Shown: positions 1 through 11,249 of the stretch, piece by piece
Position numbering within the stretch: the stretch's first letter is position 1
Layout: every line of letters starts with the position of its first letter
Assembly (NCBI GenBank): GCA_033816765.1
Contig: CM066292.1
Span: forward strand, 3,844,001-3,908,000
Length of the DNA stretch: 64,000 nucleotides
Origin: Nothopassalora personata
Lineage: Eukaryota > Ascomycota > Dothideomycetes > Mycosphaerellales > Mycosphaerellaceae
Direction: 5' to 3'
Made by a program: the position numbers and the translations under genes
The notes under the pieces: model-generated
Told to the model about the DNA's origin: nothing
Seen by the model: only the letters and a program-made list of their open reading frames with translations
The model's database searches: none

Positions 1-415
1 CTTCTCCGGCAAGGTTATTAAGGTTTATGCTGCCATTGCGACAGGAGGTACTGTACAGTAGTGTAAGAGGTAGTCTAGTGCACGCTAGACGTCACTGTTT
101 TGAGCGACTAGCATCAAGGAGTCACGAGCGGCAGCACCATCCACGTACATCTGGCTTGCTCGCCCACCACCTTAGCCACTACTACACAACCTCGGAGCTT
201 GAAGCTACGACACATACGACAGCCGCTGCACAGTTCAACAGCAGTCCCCTTTTACGGTCAGTCGCTGCCTCACCGCAGCGTTTGTTGCGTCGTACCTGCA
301 TCCGTACCACCGGTACGACTACTTTCACGTGCGCGGTCGTCACAAGACGATTGTCTAGGCCACTTCCATAAGTCCGAAAACCTTCTCCTTGCGACCCTTC
401 ACCACCACCGACACC
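1..415. other. 5' flank of the PP1 inhibitor-2 gene
   Basis: No gene is visible. Short overlapping reading frames on both strands show no recognisable domain. The stretch probably holds the promoter and 5' untranslated leader of the gene starting at 416; the bases just before its ATG are C/A-rich, as is usual for fungal leaders. Confidence 0.5.
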
Positions 416-1380
416 ATGGCACACACTGTTGCTGCTCAGACTTCGCCCATCTCCGTGCCTAAGAGGCCAAAGGGTCAGTTACGTGCAGAGCCTGTTATGC
501 AATCATCGATGAGCTCACACCACCGCACTAGGGATTCTCAAGAACTCGAGCTCGTACCAGCACGCCTCGCCCGACGACCACCACATCAGTCCAACCGCGG
601 AGCAGCCCGCAAGCTTCAACAACCATGCCGGTCAAGCGGACAGCACTCAACGGCCTGGCATGCCCGGACGGGAGTTCTCGGAGAAAGAGATCACACAGAT
701 GAACACCGAGATGAACGCAGGGAACGGCCACCGCCGAAACAGCAGTAATCCACGAGGCAGCGTCAGCCGACGTCAGTCGTCGCAGAGCAGTAACAGCGGA
801 CCCTTGACAAACGGTCAGCATGACGAGGGTAGCATGAGGCTGAAGTGGGATGAGGCCAACCTGTATCTCAATGAGGGCCAGATGGGTGGCAAGATGAAGA
901 TTGACGAGCCCAAGACACCATACGCAGGCACCTATGATCCTGCCGAAGACGCGGAAGAGATCGCGACCATCAACGCAGAGGAGCTCAACGTGGATGAGCT
1001 CGACATGAGCAAGGCCAAGCCACGAGGACGAAAGACTTCCGGCTCGCGCTCGAAGGAAGGTGAGATCCCTGGTCTGGATCTCGGCGAGCCGGAAATGGAT
1101 CCATTCGCCCGACGTGAGTGTGATGGTGAGAGGAAGGTTCACGTCGACCAAGATCAGCCAATGGATGACCAAGGCCACCACGGCGAGGAAGAGAACATGA
1201 CGGTCGATGAGCGCGAGAAGCACAAGAAGTTTGAAGAGATGCGCAAGAAGCATTACGAGATGAAGAACATCAAGAACTTGCTTGGGTAAGCTGTGACATG
1301 GTGGTGGAGCAAGACTCAGTTGACGCTAACCATATGACAGACATCCCGAGGACCTGGATGTTGACGATGACGAGAAGTGA
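416..1380 (+). CDS. GLC8: protein phosphatase 1 inhibitor-2 family protein (Glc8-like)
   Basis: Small, disordered regulator of protein phosphatase 1 (known for the inhibitor-2/Glc8 family). Exons are 416-473, 532-1285 and 1341-1380, giving 283 aa. The first intron (58 bp) cuts through the PP1-docking motif: only after splicing does the protein read RPKGILKN at residues 17-24, the hallmark of the family. KWDE follows at about 124-127, and MKIDEPKTPY at about 141-150, where the Thr of the PxTP is the GSK3-type phosphosite in animal inhibitor-2. Near the C-terminus RKKHYEMKNIK matches the third PP1-contact segment (KxHYNE-like). The second intron (55 bp) has a GCTAAC branch site and leaves a 40-nt last exon encoding an acidic tail. 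Three family motifs in the right order make the call strong. Nuclear or cytosolic location is inferred. Confidence 0.93.
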
Positions 1381-2045
1381 TGAATAATGCATGTACGAAG
1401 TTTTGACGACAAGGGTTTCTTTCGGCCCTCGCGCAAATGAGCACCACGAAATCTGGCTGCATGACCTGGCGTATTTGGGGAGCGGTCGCCTGCTGGCGCA
1501 CAGCAGGTCAGGTGTTGTAACGACAGTAACATTTCGGTAGTAACCCAGCAGCAGCACATGTAAGCAAAGCGCAGTCACGAACGCCACATACCAAATTGAA
1601 GGCCACGGTTTTCTCACATACCGAAATATGTACTGTACCAAAAGACGAAGAGTCTTGGCGCTGACACGCTGTGATCTAGTGCAATTTACCTGACACTGAG
1701 GCTGTCGCACGAACTGGTGGCACTTCATCAACTTGCTTCGCTTGCCGCATTGATTCATCCGTCCATAGCGAAGCCGTTCTTCAAGCCATCGGTCTAATGG
1801 ACTCATCTATGCGTTGTGTGGCTCGGTAATCTACTTGCGTCTCGTGCTAAAGATGGTTCACACATTTTGCACGATTGCCGTGTCTGGGTGGGGGGAGTAT
1901 AAGATCTCAGCGCTCTTCCTCCTCAGCGATGGGTTTCTTCTGGTAAGATTTTTTTATCTTGCTCGATCCAGAGCGTCCTGTCATTTCTTCCCTTCGCCTT
2001 CATTCGTTTGGACTTCCCTCCTGGCGAGGTCGACCCTCTTTCACA
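1381..2045. other. intergenic region, cellobiose dehydrogenase promoter
   Basis: About 665 bp with no supported gene; the frames here are short and overlap on both strands. A TATA-like stretch (AGTATAAGATC, about 1896-1906) lies roughly 140 bp upstream of the secreted dehydrogenase start, followed by a pyrimidine-rich leader, which fits a core promoter. This is inference from sequence only. Confidence 0.45.
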
Positions 2046-5000
2046 ATGAAGCTCTCCGGTATTGCTTCACTCTTCGCCTCCCTCTCGACCGCTGCAGCGC
2101 AGACGTTCGCCGAGTACACCGACCCCAATGGCATCGTTTTCTGGCAGTCAAGCGTCGACACTGGCATCGGTGCAGGCACCGTACAATGGGGCATGGCACT
2201 CCCAGATGCCACACAGCAAGACTATACAAATGAGTACATCGGAAGACTTGTTGTTCCAATCCCAAAGACTGGTACATGGATGGGCGTCAGTCACACCGGC
2301 AGCATGACAAACTCGCTGATGCTCGTGACCTGGGTCGATGGGACCAAAGTTATGACTTCTTTTCGATATGCTTCTGGATACGTCCTGCCTGAGGTCTACA
2401 GCGGCAATGCTACTCTTTCGATTATCGACTCGAATGTCAACGATACGCATTACTCTCTGTCCTACCGCTGTGAGAACTGCTGGGTTTGGGAAGAGGACGG
2501 TGTTTCCGGCTCGCAGGTCCCACAGACAACATCGGCTGCTGCGCAGCAAATTGGGTGGGCGCAGGCTACTGAGGCTCCTACGACTCCGGACGATGCTGGT
2601 TCTGGGTTCAAGGAGCACGAGACCGCTGATATTTTGGTTGCTACTGTGGCATCTGCTAGGAATACGGCGTATACGAAATGGATTTCGCGGGCCACTGCAA
2701 CTGCTTCTTCTGGTGGAAATAGCAGTGCTCCACATCCTACTGGCAATGCTACTGCAACTGCTTCTTCGGGTGGACATGGTAGTCCTCCATATCCTCTTGG
2801 CAATGCTACTACGACTGCAAAGGGTACCGGCACTGGGTCTGTGGGAACCGCAAAAGCAACCGCTACAGCAGCGGCTTGTGCTTCGAATAGCTCAATCGTC
2901 AGCCAGACGTGGGACTATATCGTCGTCGGCGCTGGCGCCGGTGGTATTCCTCTGGCCGACAAACTCTCCGAGAGCGGCGCAAGCGTTCTCCTCATCGAGA
3001 AGGGACCCCCATCTTCTGGCCGCTGGGGAGGTACCATGAGGCCAAACTGGCTCGCCGACACTAACCTCACACGCTTCGACGTCCCCGGCCTGGACAACCA
3101 GATCTGGAAAGACAGCGCTGGTATCGCGTGCGACGACGTTGGTGTCATGGCTGGCTGCGTCCTGGGCGGTGGCACTGCTATCAATTCTGGTCTTTGGTGG
3201 AAAGCGAATCCAACCGACTTTGACTACAACTTTCCTGAAGGATGGAAGAGTGCTGACATGCAAGCTGCGATCGACCGGACATTCGAGAGAATTCCTTTCA
3301 CGAGCCATCCTTCGACTGATGGTATCATCTATCAGCCGCAGGGGTACAATGTCGTTGCTGGAGCGCTCGTTGCTTCTGGTTGGAAAAATGTCACAGCTGA
3401 TGATGTCCCTGATCAGAAGAACTTCACTGTCTCGAGGCCCAACCATATGTTCTTTGGTGGCGAGCGAGGCGGACCGATGGCGACCTATCTTGTATCGGCC
3501 CACGAGCGGGACAACTTCAAGATGGTGACTGGGACATCTGTTACTCGGGTCGTTCGCAAGGGTAGCCATGTCACCGGCGTCGAAGTCGAGGCTTTTCTGT
3601 CAGGCGGCGAATGTGGTACAATCAATGTCACCGCGAGCACCGGCAAGGTCATCCTCAGCTCGGGGACATTTGGAACGCCCAAGATTCTCTTCCGTTCTGG
3701 TATCGGTCCACAAGATCAGCTAGAAATCGTCAACAAGGCTGAGGGGTCCAAGATGATCAGCAGCGCAGACTGGATCACTCTTCCCGTCGGCCATAACTTG
3801 GACGACCACACAAACACCGACATTGTCATCACTCACCCGAACGTGACAGTCTACGACTGGTATGGGGCATACGATAACCCGATCACAGCCGATAAAGACA
3901 GCTATCTCAACCGCCGAAGCGGTATCCTTGCTCAGTCGGCTCCCAACCTCGCTGCAGTCTTCTGGCAAGAGATCAAAGGCGCAGATGGCATCACTCGCTC
4001 GCTGCAGTGGACTGCCCGCGTTGAGTCGAGCCACAGCATCACGAGCAACAACTCTATGTCAATCTCTCAGTACCTTGGTCGCGGCTCGGTTGGTCGAGGT
4101 CGAGCGACTATCAATGGTGGGCTGAACATGGCGGTATCCGAGGTGCCATACCTTCGGAACGACAACGACATTGCTGCCGTCAAGGCTGGTATCGAGACTT
4201 TAAGAAGTGCACTTGCCATCGACCGATCAATCAAGGTCGTCTACCCACCAACAAACCAGAGCCTGGACACCTTCTTGAAGGAGTACCCACTCACGACTTC
4301 ATCGAGGTCTGCGAATCACTGGATCGGAACGGCCAAGATGGGTCTGGACTCAGGCCTTGTTAACAACGGCACTGCCGTGGTGGACACGAACACGAAGGTG
4401 TATGGTACCGACAATCTCTTCGTGGTGGATGCTTCGATATTCCCAGGCATGGTGTCAACAAACCCAAGCGCACTCATCGTTAGTGTGGCAGAGCATGCTG
4501 CAGAGAAGATCCTTGCTCTAGGCTCTTCTCGAGCAGCCAACAGTACGGCTTCAGCAAATTCGTGAGTTTCTTCCCAACACACGCCCGACACTGACAATAC
4601 CCGCTGACGACTTTGACGCAGTACGGTAAGCAAAAGCTTCCCAGTAGCTTCGACGAAGTCGACGAAGGGGAAAAGCAAGCTTTCCACTGCCACAACATCG
4701 ACCGGCACAGCATACCCAGCAGCTTATACGAAGGGGACAAGCAAGCATTCCAATGCCACAGTATCGACCGCCACAGGATACCCAGTAGCTTCGACGAAGG
4801 GGACAAGCAAGCATTTCAATGCTACAATATCGACCGGCACAGAATACCCAGTAGCTTACACGAAAGGGACAAGCACAAGCACGCGTTCCACTGCCACAAT
4901 ATCGACCGGCACAGAATACCTACCAGCTTACACGAAAGGGACAAGCACGCGTTCTACTGCCACAATATCGACCGGCACAGAATACCCAGCAGCTTCAGGT

Positions 5001-5135
5001 TCAGCAGTCCCACTTTCACCTGGCGGAGCAGGTCAATACGAGCAATGCGGAGGCCAGGGATTTGCTGGACCCAATTCATGCCAGCCAGGTCTGCAGTGCG
5101 AGTTCCAGAACCCCTACTACTCTCAATGTGTATAG
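2046..5135 (+). CDS. CDH: cellobiose dehydrogenase (cytochrome-GMC-CBM1, secreted)
   Basis: Extracellular flavocytochrome that oxidises cellobiose to its lactone and passes electrons to lytic polysaccharide monooxygenases (known for the family). Exons 2046-4561 and 4622-5135, 1009 aa. ATG 2046 is chosen because it starts a signal peptide (cut near residue 19); an upstream in-frame ATG at 1959 does not. Residues about 20-210 form the cytochrome b domain; Met87 and His191 are the likely haem ligands by spacing. A Ser/Thr/Gly linker follows. The GMC dehydrogenase runs from about 289 with GAGAGG, and has the catalytic HW pair in NHWIGTAKMG and VSTNPSAL near its end. The 60-bp intron joins this to a repeat-built Ser/Thr linker and a family 1 carbohydrate-binding module with four Cys and the terminal NPYYSQCV. 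Without splicing the module is lost. Architecture is that of ascomycete class IIA enzymes. Confidence 0.96.
2691..2804 (+). repeat. 57-bp direct duplication in the first CDH linker
   Basis: Two adjacent 57-bp copies (2691-2747 and 2748-2804) encode residues 216-234 and 235-253, each of the form ATATASSGG-x6-P-x2-GN. They lie between the cytochrome and flavin domains and lengthen the flexible hinge. The copies differ at several bases, so the duplication is not very recent. Confidence 0.8.
4662..4997 (+). repeat. five-unit tandem repeat in the CDH CBM1 linker
   Basis: Five tandem units of 66, 66, 66, 72 and 66 bp encode 22- or 24-residue segments built on TKGTS-(x)-ATISTGTEYPxAx. They form the Ser/Thr-rich linker between the GMC domain and the CBM1. 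Many Ser/Thr residues suggest heavy O-glycosylation (inference). One unit has gained two codons. Confidence 0.9.
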
Positions 5136-6384
5136 TACCTCGTTCTCTTCACGTTAGACACTTCACTGTACATACATTATCGGTTGCATGGACTTCGTTA
5201 GTATCACTGCGTGGGTCCAGATGGGCCGATGCGGAAGGCATGTCTTCATGCTCGCTTATTAGCTATCGCTCGGCAACATGCATTCATGCTCGGCCGTGCT
5301 AGACTGTTGGATCCCTTGAGCCCTGCATCGCTCGGGACATCATTGACCATGATGACGCGTTGGAGGTGAGTGGCCAGCATAGGCTGGGCTTGACAGGCTT
5401 TGTTGATTATGGTCACGTGGAAGATCCTTCAGCGAACACAGACCAGACCCTCTTTTCATACTGACAACATCCGTGCCACCTTCTTTCATTCACATCACGA
5501 ACGAACTGCACGTGGGAGGTTCCATCAACTGTCATCTCGATTGAAACCCATCTGCTCGTGTCGTGCCGCTCGGTTCCTCTGTTAACTTTCATCTCATCTC
5601 CGGGCTGACTGCTCGAGCTTCAAGCCCACTCCACATGCTCGGCCGAAATAGAGAGCGAGCGATAGCACTGCAACAAGTCCATCAGGTAGTAAGTTCAGCT
5701 AATTCAGCAGCAGACCAGTTCTGTCTTCTATCCTCCCGCTTCCCCGACTTGCGACGCACTTTAGCCAGCCTATATACCTTTAAAAGCGGCCCGAAGCACA
5801 ATCATCCGCCACCCCACGCTGCAGGTCACTCTGGCCTACAGCTGATCAACCGAGTCTCCCGTTCAATCCTTCCACAAGGGAGGGGAAGTTCAGTGCTTAC
5901 TGGTCAACAACCCACCCATCCCACGCTGTCTGGTGCAGCTTGCCCCGGATTTGAAACTGCACTCCCAGGACCTTCTGGCCCACCCAGCGACGTGCACAAC
6001 CTTCATTCACCAAGGCAGTCTAAAGCCGTGACGTCGGGCCCCAATTCGCTTGCATTGTAGAGGTACACAGCCGTCAGGTCCTCAGGTATAGCTTCTCTTG
6101 TGAGTCCCTCGCTTTATGTCTGGATCGCTCAGGAACTCCGGAATCAATCAACAGGGTCGGATACTTTTTGAAGACATACATTACTCAAATAGGATATGAA
6201 CTTTCAGGCCGTGATAGTTCAAGCCTATCCGCTTCCTGTGGAAAGAATAAATCGTTAAGCATACAGAACAAGAACAGGTCTACGCCCCGTGTCAAAAATT
6301 TGCCCGTTCGAGTCACACAACTAGCTCAGCCAACTTTTTCGACTTCGTAACAATTTGAGAACAGACCTTGTCGTTCATTCAACA
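5136..6384. other. 1.25-kb intergenic region
   Basis: Nothing supportable as a gene. Reading frames on the + strand (up to 165 codons) have no domain and read as low-quality leftover frames. A TATATA element with CTTTAAAAG near 5770-5785 could be a core promoter, but no reading frame follows it directly. The downstream part is the leader region of the ACT-domain gene. Confidence 0.4.
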
Positions 6385-7656
6385 ATGGGTCAACCTATAC
6401 CCGAGTCAAGCACTGTGTTGAATGCACAGATCGGGTTCCTGGTATGTCAGTGCAAGTCACAAAACGCCGAGAATCCACTAATAGAAGCCTAGAAAACTCA
6501 CCTTGCATTAATACATATACCACCTTTGGCCTACCACCTGTTCGTGCAGCCTATACTCAGCCTTCTCCTGAACAACGAACTACGCGGTGAAGATGGTAAC
6601 ATCATTGAGCCACGACGAGCATGGCAGTATTGGCATCCCTTCGTCAACGTGTCGATCACGCCGAATGAATGCTCAATCGTCTGCCCTCGCGAGCAAGCCG
6701 AGGAACTCTTTGCACCACTAGTGGAAGACCTTAGTCCAGCATTGCAGGAAGCAATCACCATCACCAAAGAAGACTACTCTGTGATCATGATCGGCGGAGA
6801 AGGCCTTGAAGCAGGACAACGAGTGCTTGATCTGACAAGTCCTCTCGCTATTGCTGGCATTCCAATCTTCTTCATCACGAGCTACTATTCGGACTTCATC
6901 TTGGTACCATTCAGCTCACGCCCTAGAGTGATCCGCGCCCTTGAGGACCGCGGATTCGTTTTCGAAGCCACCGATGCAGACGGTGAGGCTGGCAAGATGA
7001 CGAACCCAGCGTCTCCTGTCCTGCAATCGCATTATCGCAATGGTTCAGCCGGATCTTCTTTTGACTTCCCACCGGTCGCAACAACACCGCCTCCTGCCAC
7101 AGTCCCAGAGCTCCAGACGAAGACCTTCAAGACCCTGGCCCGCAACAACATCCATCCTCACGTGGACAAGTCTGTTGAACTTGTGACGTGCGCCGGCATC
7201 AAAGAGATCTCACCCTCCCACGCCGCCACGAATTTCACAGAAGGCAAGATGCACCTAGGCATCACACGCTGTCTCACCGCAATGCCTGCGCCACGCTTCT
7301 TCTCCATCACTCTGACGGATTCGGAATCAGCGTCACTGACATTGGAGAAGCGACTTTTGCACTACTTTCCGAGCGGGGGCGAGGATGTATTGCTTGGCAC
7401 CGATGGACCTGAGCAGATTCCCATTACTTTGGACTTGAACGACCTTCCATTGGAAAGCACGGGCATCGTCTGTGGCGTATCAAGTCGACTAATGGATGGC
7501 ATGAAGGGTCGCATTGGTAGGGAGATGTTCAATATGAGCTACCTGAGCACTTCAAGAGCGGGGCATGTGATCGTGTACGAAGATGAGCTTGAGGATGCGA
7601 TTGAGGCGCTGAGAGGGGCCCAGATGAATGGTGATAAAGGACGGTCCGATCAGTGA
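6385..7656 (+). CDS. ACT-domain protein of the CASTOR/GATSL type
   Basis: Cytosolic ACT-repeat protein related to the CASTOR1/GATSL group (amino-acid-sensing ACT proteins in animals; the fungal role is not established). Exons 6385-6441 and 6493-7656, 406 aa. The 51-bp intron is needed to restore the start of the first ACT fold: exon 1 ends NAQIGFL and exon 2 continues KTHLALIHIP. The best match is the second ACT segment around residues 90-150, with DYSVIMIGGEGLEAG then a hydrophobic run LTSPLAIAGIPIFFITSYYSDFILVP, typical of ACT_7-type domains. A second pair of ACT-like strands may lie after residue 240. It stands alone between two long intergenic regions. Family assignment is by motif memory; ligand specificity cannot be read from the sequence. 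Confidence 0.72.
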
Positions 7657-8936
7657 AGACAATGTCAGTGAGGAGCATTTGGCGCGTTGACTTGAGGCAC
7701 GATGCGGTTTACATATTCCGTGGGTCCGAGCCCGGCTTGTATATCTGGTAAGCCTCAGTACACAACGGCAATGCATATGCAGCGCATGTCTTGAACCTAA
7801 AGCCTCTTAATGGCTTTTCCCTTGAGTCGCTGTATGAATCGGATACCTTTGTTTCAACCGCACGCTAGGGCCCGTGCCAATCAAGCGTCCTCGCTCGTCC
7901 ATGCCAGTGCGCAATAGCTTTGTGCAAAGATTGCGGCCGCTGGGCCGTCGGAATCGAGAGTCGAATAGCGCAGCAAACGCCTCATAGGTGCAGAGCCGAG
8001 CGATGTTTGTTTATTCAACTCCTGACACATGGCGCACTAAGTGACTGTTTTACTCGAAACAAGACAAGCTCGCACGTTGGCTCAGCCTAATTGTGTCAAT
8101 CTTTTCCGACGTCGGACTCGGAACTACCCGACCAGTTCAAGAGTCCGTAATGCAAGCCCAGTCGTCCAAACCGACATCTACTCATTCACTATAGAACCGG
8201 CGAGCCAGATCGGTCATCCTGCCCTGACGGCGCTCTCGTCTGGTCTGCTTCACCTGCTGCATTGAACTCTCTCGCCGCCTGCCTAGAAGCAGAGTAGAAA
8301 CCAGGAAATGCGGCAAGCTCCTCTATCTCCTCCTAAGAGTTGTTAGAGCTTAGCTGTCACGGTACGTCTCTTTGACCACTGCGCTACACAGCTGACAGTC
8401 GTGTTTAGCCTGCTCGAAAGCGATCCCATGAGCTTCACTATAGACTCTGTAATCACACAGGAGGTCGAGCAGACAGCCCATGGCCGACTTCTGCAGAGCC
8501 AGAACACCGGTATCGTTGCCGAATACTCACAGACGTATTAGGAGCGTTTGATGTGCGACTTTCTCCGTTCCAAGCTCTGCGTCCGGAGCGCAATTTCTTC
8601 CTTGCAGCTCGGAGTCTGGTAAGTCATGGTGGCTAGACCGCCTTCATTGCTTCTTCCGTGAGACGCTGTTGGCTCTGCTGAGTTGGCAGCCTGGATCGGC
8701 ACTTGGCAAGGTGGCTCATGTGAAAGAAGCAGGCAGCGAGTGTTGTCTGCGGTCGAGGTGGTTCTTGATACACGGGCTTGGTGGTTTTGGATCTTCAGCA
8801 CTGACCACACCTTCTTTCCGATTGAGTTTTGGCGGGCCTGGATGACATCGGCATCGCAAAGTAACAAGACCAATGCTTCACTTCGACAAGATGACCTTCA
8901 TCAGCAAGCGCAGGTGCCTGCACCTACGCTGTCATC
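7657..8936. other. 1.28-kb intergenic region
   Basis: No gene is supported. The longest frames (111 codons on the - strand at 8538-8873; 113 codons on the + strand overlapping the next gene's start) lack any domain. The region most likely holds the 3' end of the ACT-domain gene and the promoter of the Ca3427-like gene. I looked for tRNA A and B boxes and saw none. Confidence 0.4.
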
Positions 8937-9944
8937 ATGTTCGCCAGAGGAACTCTCCGAAAAGCCTCACACAACCTCCGTAGCTTCTCAACCTCCGCTA
9001 GCATGGCAAAACGACTACGAATAGGATACATACCAGAACACTTCAGCACCCCCCTCGCCTTCGCCCAGCAACACTACTCCCTCTCCGCCGACCTCATCCC
9101 CTTCCCGACCGGCACTGGTGCCCTTGCATCTGCCCTCAAACACGACTCCCAAAGCCAACCCATCGACGTCGCCATAGGCCTCACCGAAGGTTTCGTCGCC
9201 GACCTAGGAAAGACCAAATCCTCCGATACCGACCGCGTCTACGGTCTCGTAGGGACTTACGTTGAGTCACCACTATGCTGGGCAATCTCTACTGGCTCAT
9301 CGAGGTCTGATGTTAAGAGTGTTGGAGATCTAAAGGGGAAGAGGGTGGGAGTTAGCAGAATTGGGAGTGGGAGTTATGTCATGTCGTATGTGTTAGCGGA
9401 CCAACACGGGTGGCTTCCACCTCCTACGTCTGGGGGGACGAGGGATCTGTTCAAGGTGGAAGTGATTGGAGATTTCGCTGCATTGCGGAAGAGTGTGGGA
9501 GCAGACAGGACTACTGACTTTTTCATGTGGGAGCATTTCACGACGAAACATTACTGGGATAATGGCGAGCTCAAACGGATCGGGGAGATTTACACTCCTT
9601 GGCCGAGCTGGGTTATTGCTGCGAGGCACGATGTGGAGGGGACCGCAATTGGGGAGATGTTGGGGAGGCTGAATCAGGGCGTGAAGCATTACCTTGGGCA
9701 TCGGGAGGAGGCGGTGGAGTATATTACTGGGAACATGAGGTACTCGAAGGAGGACGTGGGAGAGTGGATGAAGACTGTGAGGTTCGCAGAGGATGTGAGT
9801 GGTGTGAGTGAGGGGATGATTGATGAGACGGTTGGGGTGTTGAGGAAGGCGGGAGTGTTGAAGGAGGACGCTGGAGGGAGCGAGAATATGGTGAGAATCA
9901 AGCGAGGGAAGAAAATTGAGCTTGCGAATCCCGCGGAGGTTTGA
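8937..9944 (+). CDS. Ca3427-like periplasmic-binding-protein-fold protein
   Basis: Single-exon, 335 aa. The protein has the type 2 periplasmic binding protein fold seen in bacterial substrate-binding proteins (NMT1/THI5-like superfamily) and most resembles the fungal Ca3427 group, whose ligand is unknown. Supporting segments: KRLRIGYIPEHFSTPLAFA at the N-terminus (first strand and ligand loop), VGDLKGKRVGVSRIGSGSY about residue 128 (a signature of this superfamily), and FMWEHFTTKHYWDNGEL about 200. The first 22 residues are Arg/Ser-rich without acids and look like a mitochondrial presequence; a second ATG at 9003 would remove it. Its stop lies 56 bp from the end of the convergent RRP15 gene. 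Confidence 0.8.
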   Translation: MFARGTLRKASHNLRSFSTSASMAKRLRIGYIPEHFSTPLAFAQQHYSLSADLIPFPTGTGALASALKHDSQSQPIDVAIGLTEGFVADLGKTKSSDTDRVYGLVGTYVESPLCWAISTGSSRSDVKSVGDLKGKRVGVSRIGSGSYVMSYVLADQHGWLPPPTSGGTRDLFKVEVIGDFAALRKSVGADRTTDFFMWEHFTTKHYWDNGELKRIGEIYTPWPSWVIAARHDVEGTAIGEMLGRLNQGVKHYLGHREEAVEYITGNMRYSKEDVGEWMKTVRFAEDVSGVSEGMIDETVGVLRKAGVLKEDAGGSENMVRIKRGKKIELANPAEV

Positions 9945-10000
9945 AGGGAAGCATCGTATCTCAACGAGCTGGATTCTGTCTGTACAGCACTGTACACTTA

Positions 10001-11053
10001 TCATGACGCAACGACCGTCTTAGGCGCAGCTTTCCCACCACTCGATATCAGTTCCAGAAAGCCTTGCTTCGACATCTCATTGATTCTCTCCTCCCTCTTC
10101 TGCATTCCCACCACACCCTGACTCCGCGCTTCCTTCGCAGCTTCCTCAGCCTTGACTTGCGCCGCTCTTACGGCGTTGAACAAATGTATGACACCTCTCT
10201 GCGCCGTCTTCTTGAGCCTCTTTTCCTCCTCCAGTAGGGCTCCTGTATCAACATCAGGTGTTTGCAGTCCTAGCACATCCTTCACTCGTCCCTTTTCGCT
10301 GGCTGCTCTCTTCTCTGCTCTGATCTGTGCTCGTGCCTTCGCTTCGAGCTTGCTGTCCGCGAGAGAGCGATTCGCTTCGGCTGCCGACCTAGATCGTGAC
10401 AGGACTGGATCTGCGCGTTTGGAGGATGTGAGTTTTGTGTCGAGGATGCGGGAGATGCTGGTTGCGAAAGCGTCAGGGTCGTTGCGTTTCTTTTTCGTTC
10501 GTTGGGCTTGGCTTGAGGTAATTGAGGCTTCGGAATCGGAGGGAAGGTCTCCGTGATCTTCGTCGCCGGAGTCAGTTGAAACTCCTTCTAAATCTGGCTC
10601 GTCGTTCTCGTCGTCCTCCTCGCTGGCTTCGTCCTCATTGGGCAGACCGTTGACAATGTTGGAGATTGTGTTGTCTTCAAGGTCACCGTCTGTGGCCTCG
10701 TCTTGCTCTTCGCTGCCATCTGCTGAGCTTTCCTCTGTTGCTTTAGCTATTGCGATCGGCTTGGGCTGCTTGAGAATCGGCTTCGGTCGTTGTGCACCTT
10801 TTCCTTCGGCATTTGGTCCAGTCGCAGAGTTGGCAGAGAGCTTCATAATATGCTTGGGCTCATCCTTCCTTCGCTGAGGCGCATCGGATGCTCTTGGCTG
10901 CTGTGTAGGCGCATCTTCATCGTCGCTGTCGTCTTCCGAAGAACTGTGGTAGTTTTTCTGCTTCTTGAAATTGCGGACCTTCTTTTTCGGCTTCCGCACT
11001 TCGTCTTCGATTCGTCTTCGCTTGGTCGCGACTGGTGTGAGTTTGGACGGCAT
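10001..11053 (-). CDS. RRP15: ribosomal RNA-processing protein Rrp15
   Basis: Single-exon, 350 aa. Nucleolar protein needed for pre-60S maturation and 27S/25S rRNA processing (known for the family). The N-terminus is very basic (KRRRIEDEVRKPKKKVRNFKK), a nucleolar-type signal, followed by a long acidic, Ser/Asp/Glu-rich disordered stretch to about 185. The conserved Rrp15p domain starts at NDPDAFATSISRILDTKL, continues through a Lys/Arg-rich helix, and includes LLEEEKRLKKTAQRGVIHLFNAVRAAQ and the C-terminal EERINEMSKQGFLELI. It is divergently transcribed from the D-2-hydroxyacid dehydrogenase with only 196 bp between start codons, so the two share a promoter region. Confidence 0.93.
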   Translation of the reverse strand: MPSKLTPVATKRRRIEDEVRKPKKKVRNFKKQKNYHSSSEDDSDDEDAPTQQPRASDAPQRRKDEPKHIMKLSANSATGPNAEGKGAQRPKPILKQPKPIAIAKATEESSADGSEEQDEATDGDLEDNTISNIVNGLPNEDEASEEDDENDEPDLEGVSTDSGDEDHGDLPSDSEASITSSQAQRTKKKRNDPDAFATSISRILDTKLTSSKRADPVLSRSRSAAEANRSLADSKLEAKARAQIRAEKRAASEKGRVKDVLGLQTPDVDTGALLEEEKRLKKTAQRGVIHLFNAVRAAQVKAEEAAKEARSQGVVGMQKREERINEMSKQGFLELISSGGKAAPKTVVAS

Positions 11054-11249
11054 CGTTCGTGGCTGGAGTGTGTGAATGGCAGAAAATGTTCAGAGCGGGA
11101 TCACAAGCGCTGGCCAACGTTGCCGAACGCCGGCGCCCGAACGGCGAGAGCTTTCATGACGTGCCGAGCTTGTACCATGGCAAGACATGAATGGCGCATT
11201 GTTGCTTCTGCTTGCTCTCAGTCTTTCACATTGAGCCGCTATACCGACA
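11054..11249. promoter_or_regulatory. shared divergent promoter, RRP15 / D-2-hydroxyacid dehydrogenase
   Basis: 196 bp separate two divergent start codons, so both core promoters must lie here or in the leaders. No TATA box is obvious, which suits a housekeeping bidirectional promoter. Specific factor sites cannot be assigned from sequence alone. Confidence 0.6.

Noticed and set aside
528..1253. A minus-strand reading frame of 241 codons
   Set aside because: Exact antisense of the PP1 inhibitor-2 coding region, with no domain.
4613..5302. A 229-codon frame rich in His, Asp and Lys repeats
   Set aside because: It is the out-of-frame reading of the CDH linker repeats; the spliced frame gives the Ser/Thr linker and a perfect CBM1.
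6300..6335. tRNA-like strings (GTTCGAGTC and TAGCTCAGCC)
   Set aside because: The order is reversed (B-box-like before A-box-like), the spacing is wrong and no acceptor stem pairs.
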